Of a DNA stretch of 64,000 nt, positions 1 through 8,751 are shown one piece after another; positions within the stretch are counted from its first letter, which is position 1; each line of letters opens with the position of its first letter. The notes beneath the pieces were generated by a model. That model ran no database searches and was not told where the DNA came from. It saw nothing but the letters and a program-made list of their open reading frames with translations. Origin of the DNA: DSVQ01 sp964484765 (GTDB lineage Bacteria > Planctomycetota > Planctomycetia > Planctomycetales > Planctomycetaceae); the NCBI GenBank assembly GCA_964484765.1, contig CAZAGI010000001.1, forward strand, positions 124,001 through 188,000, given 5' to 3'. The position numbers were made by a program, and so were the translations under genes.

Positions 1-832
1 CCGGGTAGTAATCCTGGAACGGCGGTTCGCCCGCATATTGGAACTGCGGCGCGAGTTGACTGGCATACTCGGTGAGGTCGCACGCCAGCGCCAGCTCTTT
101 CGCATCCGGCGACAGCGATCGCGCAAACCGAACCGTGGCGTGAAGGTGGGACACGTCGATGTGATAGTTGTTTTCAGCGAAGAGCCATTCCCGCCCGGCG
201 ATCAGTTCCCGCAGCGATTTTGCCGGTGGGGCAAACGGCATCTTCTGACTCACTTCGCGCTGGACTGATGCCAGCAGTTCTCCGTGCAGGATCGTAACCA
301 TCTGTGCGGCGCACGCCGCGCGATCTTCCGGGGGCAACCGCGAGAACGACTGATCGAGCGCGGTAATCGTGCTGCACGTGCCGTGCGTGCGCATCATGAT
401 CTGAATCCCCTTCACGGGGTGCACGTTCTTGAACAACGCCAGTTCCAGCATCTCTTCCGAGGCATCGCTCATTTCCCGCGGGACGGGGAATTTTTCGATG
501 GCGTCGCGAATGGGCTGCGTTTCACGGATCGCATGAAAATAGATAAACGCCTGGCCGGGTTTGTTGTCTCCCAGCAGGAGCTGGCCCACTTCCCGCGCCG
601 CAGCCGTGTACGCCTGTTCGAATTCATCACGCTGGGCCGGAGGCACATCTTCAAACGACGTCGGCTTTCCCAGCGGCAAACCCAGCGACTGTTTCTTCAG
701 CAGACACAGCGCGTCGAACAGCTTGTGATAGTCCTTGCGTTCCCGCAGCCGCGCGGCGAGACATTCGAAAAGCTCCCGCCCATTCGCGCGGGACCGCACA
801 TCACGCAACTCTTGGAAAGACGAATCGGACAT
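1..832 (-). CDS. Hypothetical protein, C-terminus beyond the window
   Basis: An open frame runs from an ATG at 832 down to base 1 without a stop, giving about 277 residues of an unfinished protein that begins MSDSSFQELRDVRSRANGRE. It is soluble-looking, with no signal peptide, membrane segment or motif I recognise. The stretch around 370-430 encodes FKNVHPVKGIQIMMRTHGT. Codon use matches the neighbours and the frame stays open for over 800 bases, so it is a real gene. It lies 30 bases downstream of the PSP1-domain gene on the same strand and may be co-transcribed with it. No function can be assigned. Confidence 0.75.
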   Translation of the reverse strand, partial: MSDSSFQELRDVRSRANGRELFECLAARLRERKDYHKLFDALCLLKKQSLGLPLGKPTSFEDVPPAQRDEFEQAYTAAAREVGQLLLGDNKPGQAFIYFHAIRETQPIRDAIEKFPVPREMSDASEEMLELALFKNVHPVKGIQIMMRTHGTCSTITALDQSFSRLPPEDRAACAAQMVTILHGELLASVQREVSQKMPFAPPAKSLRELIAGREWLFAENNYHIDVSHLHATVRFARSLSPDAKELALACDLTEYASQLAPQFQYAGEPPFQDYYP

Positions 833-862
833 GGTCCGCGAGATTCCTGATGGAAAGAAAGT

Positions 863-1384
863 TTAATGACTGCAACCACATCCGCCCGAACCGCAACCGC
901 CGCCGCTCTCCACTGGGACCAGCCCGTCTGCGGTCACGGGCTGCACTTCGATCAGGCCCAGCCCCGCCGCCGCCGCTTGCAGCGCAAGCTTGGTTGAATC
1001 CGGTCCACGCTCGCACAGGACGTAGAGGATGACTTTGGAGCCGTCGAGCGTTTCTTCCATGTCCAGTAGTTCGAGTTGCAATTCCCACTCGACGATGCGC
1101 TGCGTCCATTTGCTAATCGCTGTATCGCATCGCTGCCGCGCGGCTTCGGCATGCGCGAGATCATCCGCCGTGGTAACGCGCAGGATCCTGAACTCAATTT
1201 CGTCCCCTCGTACGGGGAACCGTTCCCGTTCAAGGACCGTTCCCAATTGCTCGCCGCGATGGGTTTGCACAACCACATCGTCGTTGCGGGCCAGCGGAGT
1301 GTCGATCTCCGCGACAAACCGCGCGACTTCGGGAATCGTGCCGTAGCGGACGAGGTACACGGTTTTCGTCGCAAGACTGTCCAT
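863..1384 (-). CDS. PSP1 C-terminal-domain protein (YaaT-like)
   Basis: A 173-residue protein starting MDSLATKTVYLVRYG. Most of it looks like the PSP1 C-terminal region found in YaaT: GTIPEVARFVA near the start, THRGEQLGTVLE, and a later stretch on Asp/Ala-rich helices. In Bacillus, YaaT works with YlbF and YmcA to modulate RNase Y; that role is known for the family and not shown here. The protein ends in an unusual Gly/Cys tail (GGGCGSGGCGCSH) that could bind metal. The frame is open upstream to 1774, but that part overlaps the DUF1501 gene and reads as low-complexity Arg-rich sequence. The ATG at 1384 follows a purine-rich GAGGCGA, so I placed the start there. Confidence 0.8.
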   Translation of the reverse strand: MDSLATKTVYLVRYGTIPEVARFVAEIDTPLARNDDVVVQTHRGEQLGTVLERERFPVRGDEIEFRILRVTTADDLAHAEAARQRCDTAISKWTQRIVEWELQLELLDMEETLDGSKVILYVLCERGPDSTKLALQAAAAGLGLIEVQPVTADGLVPVESGGGCGSGGCGCSH

Positions 1385-1572
1385 TTCGCCTCGTTGGCAC
1401 AAGTGGGGTTGAATTGCGGCGCGCACCGCCGCAGAACTCCAGTATCCGGCGACATTGATGCGGGAACAAGGGAACAATCCTCCTGAACCAAGGCGGTTCA
1501 GTGATTCGTAGGGTTTGTCAGCGCCGACGGCCTGTCGTCGGCAGAATCGGAAAGGCCCACCGCTCCGCGAGA

Positions 1573-2973
1573 TCACGCGATCAATTCGCGAATCACGCGG
1601 CCGCCGAACTGGCTGAGTTGTTTGAAACGCCCGGCGTGATAGAACGTGAGCTTGTTGTCGTCGAGACCCAGCAATCTCAGCAGCGTGACGTGAAAGTCGC
1701 GCACGTGAGCCACACCTTCCACCGCCTCCATCCCGACGTCGTCGGTCGCCCCGATAGTGTGACCGGCGTGGCATCCACCCCCCGCGAGCCAGATGGTCAT
1801 CGCCTTGGGATTATGATCGCGACCGTATGCTGTGCCGCCACGGACGCCGTTATCGGGCGTGCGGCCGAATTCCCCGCACCAGACGATCAATGTTTCGTCG
1901 AGCAATCCGCGCTGTTTCAAATCGCCAATCAGGACCGCGATGGGTTGATCAATGCTGCGAACAAGGTTTCCATGCGCGCGGGCAATATAATCGTGACTGT
2001 CCCACGAGCCGTGATAGAGTTGCACGAAGCGGACACCGTTCTCGATCAGCTTTCGCGCGAGCAGACACTTCCGGCCAAAATCATCGGTCGCATCCTGGCC
2101 GATCCCATAAGCCGCTTGCGTTGCCGCCGTCTCTTGGGACAGATCGAGGATCGCGGGGACTTGCATCTGCATCCGGAACGCGAGTTCGTAGTTGATCATC
2201 CGGGCTGACAGTTCTTCGTGGGCGGGATGATCCGTGGCATGCTGCTGGTTGAGGGTCGCGAGCAGATCGAGATTCTTGCGCTGATGCTCGCGCGTCACGC
2301 CCGGGGGCGGATTCAAATCGAGAATCGGCGAGCCTTTCGGTCGCAGTGGCGTTCCCTGAAACGGCGCGGGGAGATAGCCGTTGCTCCAGTTCGCTGCGCC
2401 GCCTTGCGGATAGCTGACCTCGGGGAGCACGATGAAGCCGGGCAGATTCTGATTCAGCGAACCGAGGCCGTAATTCGTCCATGCGCCGATGGCCGGGTCG
2501 CCGCCGAAGCGGTTCCCGCAGTTCATCTGATACATCGCGGTCGGATGATTGACGCTGTCGACCTGACACCCGCGGAAGAAACAGAGGTCATCGGCAACGC
2601 TGGCCAAGTGCGTCCAGTTTTCTGCCATGTCGGCCCCGCATTTCCCCGCTTGGATAAAACGGAACGGGCTTTGGACGAAGTAACGTTTCCCGCTCTCCAT
2701 TGCCGACTTTTCTTTCCCTTCACGAGTGAATTCTTGAAGGTGCCGCTTCGCCAAAGCGGGCTTGGGGTCGAAGGTGTCGATGTGCGAAGGCCCGCCCTCC
2801 ATCATCAGAAAGATGCAGTGCTTCGCTTTTGCCGGGAGATGCCCGCGCTTCGGCGATAGCGGAGTAGACGATGCTTGTGACTCATCCGCGAGCAGGCTGG
2901 TCAGCGCGACACTCCCCAAGCCCACGCCGAGCCCATACAACGCTTCTCGTCGTGTTTGTCGATCAGTAAACAT
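1573..2973 (-). CDS. DUF1501 domain protein (sulfatase-like fold), Tat-type signal
   Basis: 466 residues. The N-terminus FTDRQTRREALYGLG with a following hydrophobic stretch looks like a twin-arginine-type export signal. Family landmarks include CIFLMMEGGPSHIDTFDPKP, GCQVDSVNHPTAMYQMN and CGEFGRTPDNG; the C-terminal CHAGHTIGATDDVG is also typical. DUF1501 proteins are very numerous in Planctomycetes and almost always sit after a PSCyt1/DUF1549/DUF1553 gene. They are related to alkaline-phosphatase/sulfatase folds, but their substrate is not established. The ATG at 2973 lies inside the last codons of the upstream gene (stop at 2963-2965), an 11-base overlap that suggests translational coupling. 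The frame extends upstream to 3264, but that part is the shadow of the neighbour. Confidence 0.93.
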   Translation of the reverse strand: MFTDRQTRREALYGLGVGLGSVALTSLLADESQASSTPLSPKRGHLPAKAKHCIFLMMEGGPSHIDTFDPKPALAKRHLQEFTREGKEKSAMESGKRYFVQSPFRFIQAGKCGADMAENWTHLASVADDLCFFRGCQVDSVNHPTAMYQMNCGNRFGGDPAIGAWTNYGLGSLNQNLPGFIVLPEVSYPQGGAANWSNGYLPAPFQGTPLRPKGSPILDLNPPPGVTREHQRKNLDLLATLNQQHATDHPAHEELSARMINYELAFRMQMQVPAILDLSQETAATQAAYGIGQDATDDFGRKCLLARKLIENGVRFVQLYHGSWDSHDYIARAHGNLVRSIDQPIAVLIGDLKQRGLLDETLIVWCGEFGRTPDNGVRGGTAYGRDHNPKAMTIWLAGGGCHAGHTIGATDDVGMEAVEGVAHVRDFHVTLLRLLGLDDNKLTFYHAGRFKQLSQFGGRVIRELIA

Positions 2974-5809
2974 ACGCAAACTCGTTCGCATTGAAGAGGA
3001 CCAGGCAGACATCTGCCAGCGCTCGCGTGCGGATGTCGATGTCGAGCGGATGCAGGTCCGGCACATACTCCTGGTAAACCGCCAGTGATTCCTCGAACCG
3101 GAACTTCTCGCCGGTGTTTTCCTCGACGGCTTCGCGACGGACGGACAACGGCTGCGAAGGGCGGACGAGCCTGGCGTTCGCCTGCACCGATTCCATCGCT
3201 CGCCAATGTTGCAAACACGCCTGCAACTCAACGGGCCGCGGGAGACGACCGAATGTGAGTTCAAAGCAGCGGGTGATGGCGTCGCTGTCGTTCTTCGTTT
3301 CCTTCAAGACGCGAACCGCCAGGGCGACCGCACGGGATGTGCTCGCATGGCTGTTGAACAGGGCGAACACCTGTGGCGTGACCGTGGATGTTTCGCGGCG
3401 CTCGCAGGAAAAATCGGGGGCCGGGGCATTGAATACCTCCATGGCGGGGTCGACCAGGCCACGGAGTTTTAACGCATACAGCGAGCGCCGATGGCGTTCA
3501 CTCGGCTGTGCATTCGGTGTCCATGCGGCGGCGAACGTGCCCATCACTTGCCGCGGCTGGAGGGCCGCTTCCAGGTTCAACTCAGGCCGGTTTGGAATTC
3601 CGCCGAGTGTTGGATTGAGTTCACCCGTGGCGGCGAGCATCGCGTCGCGCAGCTCTTCGGCGGTGAGCCGTCGCGGTTTGAAGACGGCGTAGCTGATACC
3701 GGTCGGGTCTTTCTCGGCCAGCAATTCGCGATGGGGATGTTCCGCACTGCGACGATAGGCGGCACTCAACAGAATCTGTCGATGCAAGGCTTTGAACGAC
3801 CAGCCCTGTTCGACGAAGTCGGCAGCGAGCCAATCGAGCAACTCGGGATGCGTCGGTAGCTTCCCTGTGCTGCCGAAATTGTTGGGATTCCCGGCGAGGG
3901 CTTCGCCGAAGTGCCACATCCAGACGCGATTGACAATCGCACGAGTTGTGAGAGGATTGTCGGCCCGCGCGATCCATTCCGCGAACGCGCGACGGCGGCC
4001 AACAATGTCGCCGGGAATCACGGGCCGTAATTCGCCGCCAATGACACTGAGCACGCCGGGAGAGACTTTCTCTGCTGGTGAAAATGGATCGCCGCCGGTG
4101 AGCACGCACGTGACTTCGAGTTCGCCTTGCGTCATCCGTTGCGGAGCCGGCCGAGTGGGCGCCGCGATCGATTTCACATCGGGCGTGCGGCCATCGTAGA
4201 CCGCCAGCGCGAACGGTTCATACCGTTCGAGTTCCCAGCGCAGGCGTTCCAGACCCTTGCGGGCGACGCGCTCCAAACCGAATTGTTCCGGCGTAAAACC
4301 GAACAGCTTCGGTGGGAACTCGTCTTCAGGAATGTTTTGCCGGGTGAGGTCGTTGCGGGCCGCATTGAACACACCGCCGGTGTCTCGTCCGCGGGCCCGC
4401 ACCACGGCCGCGTCCCATTTCATGCGATCCTTGCCGTGTTCAGCAAACCATCGCTCGGCATTCGCGAGAAGGATTTCATCGAGCTGCTGCAATGCCGCGA
4501 GATGTGCTTCGCGTCGTTGTTCCAGAAACCGCTTTTCATCGAATCCTGCGGTATTTTCGGTGGGAAGGAACGCTGCCGGACGTTCAGCGAGTTGAGTCGT
4601 CGCGAACACAGCCTGGATGGTGTAGTAATCGCGTGTGGGAACGGGATCAAACTTGTGATCATGGCAGCGCGCACATTGCAGCGCCTGCGCGAGAAATGTT
4701 TCCCCGACGCTGTTGACCACGTCGTCGAGAAACCGTTGGCGGGCAACCTTGGCAACTTCCATCCCGGTCAGTTCCCACGGCCCCATCCGCAGGAATCCGG
4801 TGGCAATGATTTTTTCGGGATCATCCGGGTCCAACTCATCGCCGGCAATTTGCTCCCGGATAAACTGATCGTAAGGTTTGTCGCTGTTGAATGAACGCAC
4901 CACATAATCGCGGTATCGCCAGGCATTGCCGCGCTCATAGTCATTCGCAAACCCGGATGAATCCGCATAACGGACAACATCGAGCCAGTGCTGGGCCATC
5001 CGCTCACCGTAGTGCGGACTGGCCAGCAGACGCTCAATCAACGCCGCCCATGCTGCTTCGGCATCAAGTTTCGACTCGGCAACATAGGCATGGATTTCAC
5101 GCGGTGTCGGAGGGAGACCAGTGAGAGCGAACGTCACACGTCGAATGAGCGTGCGTGCATCGGCTTGCGGCGCGACGGACAGATCTGGTGGCAATCGTTG
5201 CGCGATGAGCGCATCGATCGCAGTCGCACCGGTGGCGTTGATCACTGGCCTGCGGACCGGCTGGTACGCCCATAACCCCTCGCGGCGGTATTTCCGTTCG
5301 GTCCACGCGGCGGACAACCCCCCGGATGTGCGGACCGGTACGCCGTCCTCGGCCGACCACGCCTCGCGATGTGCGGTAACGATTTCCTGACGGCGAGCGT
5401 CACTCGGCCAAGGCGCCCCTCCCGCGATCCAGGTTTTGATCCATTCGACTTGTTCCGCGGAGAGCCGATCGGCTTCTTTGGGAGGCATTGCCGACCACGT
5501 GTCCTCGGTGCGCGTGACAGCGAGATACAACGGGCTTTTCTCTGGTTTGCCGACCACAATAGCCGACTCGCCGCTGTCACCACCCTTGGCCACGGCGAAT
5601 GAAGTCCGCAGATCGAAGCCGCCCTGAATGTTGTTCGCCTCGGCACCATGACAGGCGAGGCATTTCGCCTGCAACAGCGGCGCGATTCGGCGAACGAACA
5701 AGACTTCCGCGGTCTCATCAGCGGCAACACCGCGGACGGTGGCGAACACCAGCAGGGCGATTGCAACCCAAGACCCGTGGGACATCGGCTTGTTTTCCGC
5801 TGAGGACAC
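2963..5809 (-). CDS. PSCyt1 / DUF1549 / DUF1553 planctomycete cytochrome-domain protein
   Basis: 948 residues with the canonical architecture: an N-terminal signal (VAIALLVFATVRGVAA), a planctomycete cytochrome C domain with the haem motif CLACHG at residues 50-55, then DUF1549 (around 200-400) and DUF1553 (around 620-900). Motifs include MPPKEADRLSAEQ, HWLDVVRYADSSGFANDY, CARCHDHKFDP (a second CxxCH) and NRVWMWHFGEAL. These proteins are expected outside the cytoplasmic membrane; redox or sugar-degradation roles have been proposed for the family without proof. It is cotranscribed with the DUF1501 gene, whose start overlaps its end. A second ATG eight codons in (MSHGSW) would also leave the signal intact. 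Confidence 0.95.
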   Translation of the reverse strand: MSSAENKPMSHGSWVAIALLVFATVRGVAADETAEVLFVRRIAPLLQAKCLACHGAEANNIQGGFDLRTSFAVAKGGDSGESAIVVGKPEKSPLYLAVTRTEDTWSAMPPKEADRLSAEQVEWIKTWIAGGAPWPSDARRQEIVTAHREAWSAEDGVPVRTSGGLSAAWTERKYRREGLWAYQPVRRPVINATGATAIDALIAQRLPPDLSVAPQADARTLIRRVTFALTGLPPTPREIHAYVAESKLDAEAAWAALIERLLASPHYGERMAQHWLDVVRYADSSGFANDYERGNAWRYRDYVVRSFNSDKPYDQFIREQIAGDELDPDDPEKIIATGFLRMGPWELTGMEVAKVARQRFLDDVVNSVGETFLAQALQCARCHDHKFDPVPTRDYYTIQAVFATTQLAERPAAFLPTENTAGFDEKRFLEQRREAHLAALQQLDEILLANAERWFAEHGKDRMKWDAAVVRARGRDTGGVFNAARNDLTRQNIPEDEFPPKLFGFTPEQFGLERVARKGLERLRWELERYEPFALAVYDGRTPDVKSIAAPTRPAPQRMTQGELEVTCVLTGGDPFSPAEKVSPGVLSVIGGELRPVIPGDIVGRRRAFAEWIARADNPLTTRAIVNRVWMWHFGEALAGNPNNFGSTGKLPTHPELLDWLAADFVEQGWSFKALHRQILLSAAYRRSAEHPHRELLAEKDPTGISYAVFKPRRLTAEELRDAMLAATGELNPTLGGIPNRPELNLEAALQPRQVMGTFAAAWTPNAQPSERHRRSLYALKLRGLVDPAMEVFNAPAPDFSCERRETSTVTPQVFALFNSHASTSRAVALAVRVLKETKNDSDAITRCFELTFGRLPRPVELQACLQHWRAMESVQANARLVRPSQPLSVRREAVEENTGEKFRFEESLAVYQEYVPDLHPLDIDIRTRALADVCLVLFNANEFAYVY

Positions 5810-5821
5810 GTCTGGTTGATC

Positions 5822-6272
5822 ATACCGTGACGGCGCTCATCGACTCCAGACCCATCAGCACTCCAATCAGGGCCATCGGGTTTAACAAGCTGGGGTGGCC
5901 GGGGTCGTCCGGCGTCGAACGCGAACGTACGGAGGGAGTTGTTCGCGACGGGCTACATACCGGATATCCACGGTCCCAGCCCGCTGAAATACGACGATCA
6001 AGCTCGCGAGTTCGACGCCGGGACCGTTGCAATTTTCAAGGGGGAGTTGCGTCGCGAACACGATTACCCCGACGTGCAACGAGGCATACGGTTGCATGCT
6101 GGCCGCGAGTTCAACCGGGATCGAGGGTTGGTCCACGCCAGTCCGCCGCTGCCTCCCGGAAAACGACGCCTCTTCTTCAGTGTGATGACGTTTTTGATTC
6201 CGGAATACGTCACGACGGCCTCAACTGACGACAGGACCTGATACGAAGCTGAGCAATCCGGGGGAGCAGAGA
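5822..6272. other. Disordered non-coding or degraded stretch at the edge of the accessory patch
   Basis: About 450 bases between the PSCyt gene and the YcaO remnant. It holds one copy of an interspersed repeat (5874-5904). It also holds two competing uncharacterised open frames of about 100 residues: plus 5939-6241 (TTG start) and a minus frame covering about 5890-6200 that has no clear start. The minus frame encodes a plausible-looking segment (LHVGVIVFATQLPLENC), but I recognise neither, and neither has a convincing ribosome binding site. I read the region as eroded DNA and see no TOMM precursor peptide in it. Confidence 0.4.
5874..5904 (+). repeat. Interspersed repeat copy (left-half type), CATCGGGTTTAAC...
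   Basis: This 31-base stretch is identical at 30 of 31 positions to 39671-39701: both read CATCGGGTTTAACAA followed by a G/C-rich GGGGTGGCCGGGG. The second half of the palindrome seen at 39690-39781 is not obvious here, so this looks like a partial copy. It sits at the boundary of the accessory patch. Confidence 0.75.
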
Positions 6273-6446
6273 TTGCGATCTGACGTCAACACGACGCGCC
6301 CGATCGACATTCAGGTGTATGGTTTATTCCGCAGCCTGATTTCGATTTCGAACGTCGCCCGGCAATACGCCCACGCATTGATCGAACGATACGACCATGT
6401 TGGGTTGATTTCGTATTCGGTCGATCATCCGTCGTGGAGCGCCCAA
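6273..6446 (+). pseudogene. Possible glycosyltransferase N-terminal fragment
   Basis: The frame starting at 6273 encodes a stretch with IDIQVYGLFRSLISISNVAR and AHALIERYDHVGLISY. This resembles the start of GT4-type glycosyltransferases, which open with a strand, a Gly-rich turn, an aligned helix and a second strand. The resemblance fades around 6446, where the frame runs into Arg-rich sequence out of phase with the YcaO domain that follows. I read it as a truncated gene remnant joined to the next gene. It could instead be the authentic N-terminus of something I do not recognise. Identification is tentative. Confidence 0.3.
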
Positions 6447-7221
6447 CCGCAAGGGCGAGCCACGTCTCCGGCCGGAATGGACGAGTTCCGGCGCTGCTCT
6501 CGGAAATGCATCCGATGGTCTGGCCATCGAACGCGGCTTACTGGAACTTGTCGAGCGCGACGCCATCGCGAACTTCTACTATTCGGGGTGGCGTCCCCCC
6601 CGAATCGTAGACTTGCCGCAAGAGATACAGTTGGTAACGGAGTATTTGCGGCGCTATGAACTCGAAACGACCTTGTCCGACGTGTCCAGCGATTTGCCAG
6701 CAATAACAGTCATGGCCACGATCATTGATCGAACCGGCATCGGACAGGCCGTCTGCGTCGGATCAAAGTCCGCGTTCGACGCCACGGTCGCTTGTCGCGG
6801 CGCGATTCTTGAGGCGATTCAGAGTCGTCGGGCAGCACGCTACATGCGGATGGTGCAAACCACTTCTGACCTGTCGATCGCGAACATCGTTGATGCCCGC
6901 ACGCGATACGACTATTGGTCGGCACTGGATCGAATCGGACAATGGCTCTCCCGCCTGGAAACGAACGACACCGTCAGTTTCGCCGAACTGGTCCGGGATG
7001 CTTCGAAGGATCGGTTGCTCCAGAGCCTGGACGAGCTTGGTACCCGGGTCTTCTTGGCTGACGCGACATTGCCCGAGATCGCCGAGAAGGGCTTTGAGGT
7101 CCGCAAGGTCATCGTTCCCGCGTTGTCGGTGCTGCCGGTGAGCGAGTTCAAGAAGCCGACCGTACGACTGCGGCGGGGCGGCGACTATTCAGTCAACCTT
7201 CCGCCACACCCCTGGTGTTAG
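6409..7221 (+). pseudogene. YcaO-domain protein (TOMM cyclodehydratase type), N-truncated
   Basis: From about 6481 this frame reads as the C-terminal two thirds of a YcaO ATP-dependent cyclodehydratase: TSSGAALGN, then GLLELVERDAIANFYYSGW (the conserved ERDA block, at 6553-6564), then IIDRTGIGQAVCVGS, ACRGAILEAIQSR and DATLPEIAEKGFEVRKVIVP. It ends LPPHPWC, close to but not matching the PxPxP C-terminus of TOMM YcaO proteins. YcaO enzymes activate peptide amides with ATP to make thiazolines and oxazolines. The first 150-200 residues expected of the family are missing: a stop at 6406-6408 closes the frame, and there is no good start codon before the conserved block (TTG 6613 and ATG 6712 lie inside it). 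Hence pseudogene, or a frameshift. The SagB-like gene follows directly. Confidence 0.75.
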
Positions 7222-7250
7222 TACATATTGCGGACGCTATCGGAAAAACG

Positions 7251-8003
7251 ATGAACGAAATCATTCGCGATTTCTATGCGGCCACCTGCCGACCAAAAAG
7301 TGCCGAAAGCGAAGTTTCAGACGTAACGGCGATGCCGAAATCGGCGACGTTGTCATACAAAGAATTTCCACGGTTTCGGCGGACCGAGCTACCGTTCGCA
7401 GGACACGTTCGGAAAACGACACTGCATACATGCGCTGTCGATACAACGGCGAAGGGATGTTTGCCGATCGACATCGCAACGCGGATCCTCGACGCTGCCG
7501 TTGTTGCCGACGACACCGGAGGGCGACCACGACCAGGACGTCCGTCGGCCGCTGACAGCGATCCACTCGAGGTCTATTTCCTAACTCTACGCGTGGAAGG
7601 GATCGCTCCGGGTGCCTATCATTTCCACATCGGCAACCGGTGGTTGACGATCCTCTGGGAAACCGATCTCCGTGATGCGGGGAAGCGTTTGGCCTTCAAT
7701 GCGCCGTTCATACCGATGGCCCTGCTGGTCATCACCGGAGTGATGGCCCGTGCCGAACAAACTCTCGGCCCGCGAGCTTATGCCGTCGCGCTGCTCGCGG
7801 CCGGACATCTGGCGCAAAACGTGTTGCTGGAAGCGATGGAGTCGTCGACTCCTTGCGCGGCGATCTTCGATTTCGATCATCGTCTCGTGGCGGAAATCCT
7901 CGATCTTACCGAAGAGGAATTGCCGCTGCATGTCGTCGCATTCGGAGCTCCCTTAGCGGTCGAGGAGAGTCAAGGCGTCGACGAGAATCTTGCGTCGTCG
8001 TGA
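7251..8003 (+). CDS. SagB-type dehydrogenase (nitroreductase-like, TOMM oxidase)
   Basis: About 250 residues. Landmarks of the SagB/ThcOx nitroreductase family are ATLSYKEFPRFRRTELP, RPSAADSDPLEVYFL (in place of the usual PSAG..PLEVY), GIAPGAYHFHIGNRWLTIL, GPRAYAVALLAAGHLAQNVLL and EELPLHVVAFGAP. These FMN enzymes oxidise azolines made by YcaO to thiazoles and oxazoles. The usual RRSxR FMN-contact segment is not clear; in its place is RKTTLHTCAVDTTAKG, so activity is doubtful. The ATG at 7251 is one start; a GTG at 7215 overlapping the YcaO stop (7219-7221) would couple the two genes. The 3' end overlaps the convergent glycosyltransferase gene by 51 bases. Confidence 0.75.
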   Translation: MNEIIRDFYAATCRPKSAESEVSDVTAMPKSATLSYKEFPRFRRTELPFAGHVRKTTLHTCAVDTTAKGCLPIDIATRILDAAVVADDTGGRPRPGRPSAADSDPLEVYFLTLRVEGIAPGAYHFHIGNRWLTILWETDLRDAGKRLAFNAPFIPMALLVITGVMARAEQTLGPRAYAVALLAAGHLAQNVLLEAMESSTPCAAIFDFDHRLVAEILDLTEEELPLHVVAFGAPLAVEESQGVDENLASS

Positions 8004-8611
8004 AAACGGGAGGCCGTGCCCCGCGACGATCACAGGGTTATCCGCCGGGACGACGTCCGGTATGCTGTTGAATTGCAGGTCGAGCGGTTGAAATAATGGC
8101 GCGAACTCTGTCGTTTCGGCCAAATCATTGATCGCGGACTGTTCCATCCACGGGCTGTCATTTCCGGTGTCTCGTCAACGAGACGCCACAGCCGTTCGGT
8201 CGCTGTATCGGCCCGCGACACGAAAAATCCCGAATTCCAATGGGATCGTGTTTCCCAATGTTCAGGATTGGGATGCTGGACCATCGCGACGCCGCGAGGG
8301 GCCAGGGTCACGAGGTCGATTTCGGGCCGCACGATAACGGCGTCGGCGTCGAGCCAGATAACTGATTCGTAACCGAGGGCCATCGCCGCAAGGACTAGTG
8401 GTGCCTTGCCCCAGGCCGCTCGCTTGCCCCTGACCGGCGCCCCTTCGACGCACCAGTAGTCCAGCCCCTGTTGACGAGCGCACTCGCGATGGTGCAGGCG
8501 TGTGATGTCGAGCAGTTCAAGATAGGCGTCGGTCGCGAGTTGGACGAGGACCGACTTATTCAGCCGACCGAACGGCTGGATCGCCGCGTGATTTAGATCG
8601 ATCATCTTCAT
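7953..8611 (-). pseudogene. Glycosyltransferase (GT34-like, DxD motif) with a single-base frameshift
   Basis: The first part, from ATG 8611 (or 8605, better spaced after AAAGGA), encodes a nucleotide-diphospho-sugar transferase: WGKAPLVLAAMALGYESVIW followed by the metal-binding LDADAVIVRP, then HPNPEHWETRSHWNSGFFV. The layout resembles the galactosyltransferase GMA12/MNN10 group. At 8161-8163 the frame is lost. Restoring one A in GGAAATG would rejoin it to the second frame, which reads PWMEQSAINDLAETTEF and ends in LPFSRRRKILVDALTLLDR with a stop at 7953. The combined length (659 bases) is one short of a multiple of three. This is either a genuine frameshift or a sequencing error. The end overlaps the SagB gene. 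Confidence 0.7.
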
Positions 8612-8751
8612 TCCTTTACGGTTCCTGAATAATCCGCCATCGCGGCCGTACCACGCATCTGTCTGACAAGCCACGGGCGCTGATGTAGAACGCCTGCCGG
8701 GGCGACGACCTGTGGTGGTCTTTGGCAACCATGATTGGGGTCATTACCGCG

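Noticed and set aside
1385..1774. Extended start for the PSP1 gene at 1774
   Set aside because: The extra 130 residues overlap the DUF1501 gene and read as low-complexity Arg-rich sequence; the ATG at 1384 has a purine-rich site just upstream.
5939..6241. Plus-strand gene of about 100 residues before the YcaO remnant
   Set aside because: No family match, TTG start without a ribosome binding site, and a comparable minus-strand frame covers the same bases; kept only as an undefined region.
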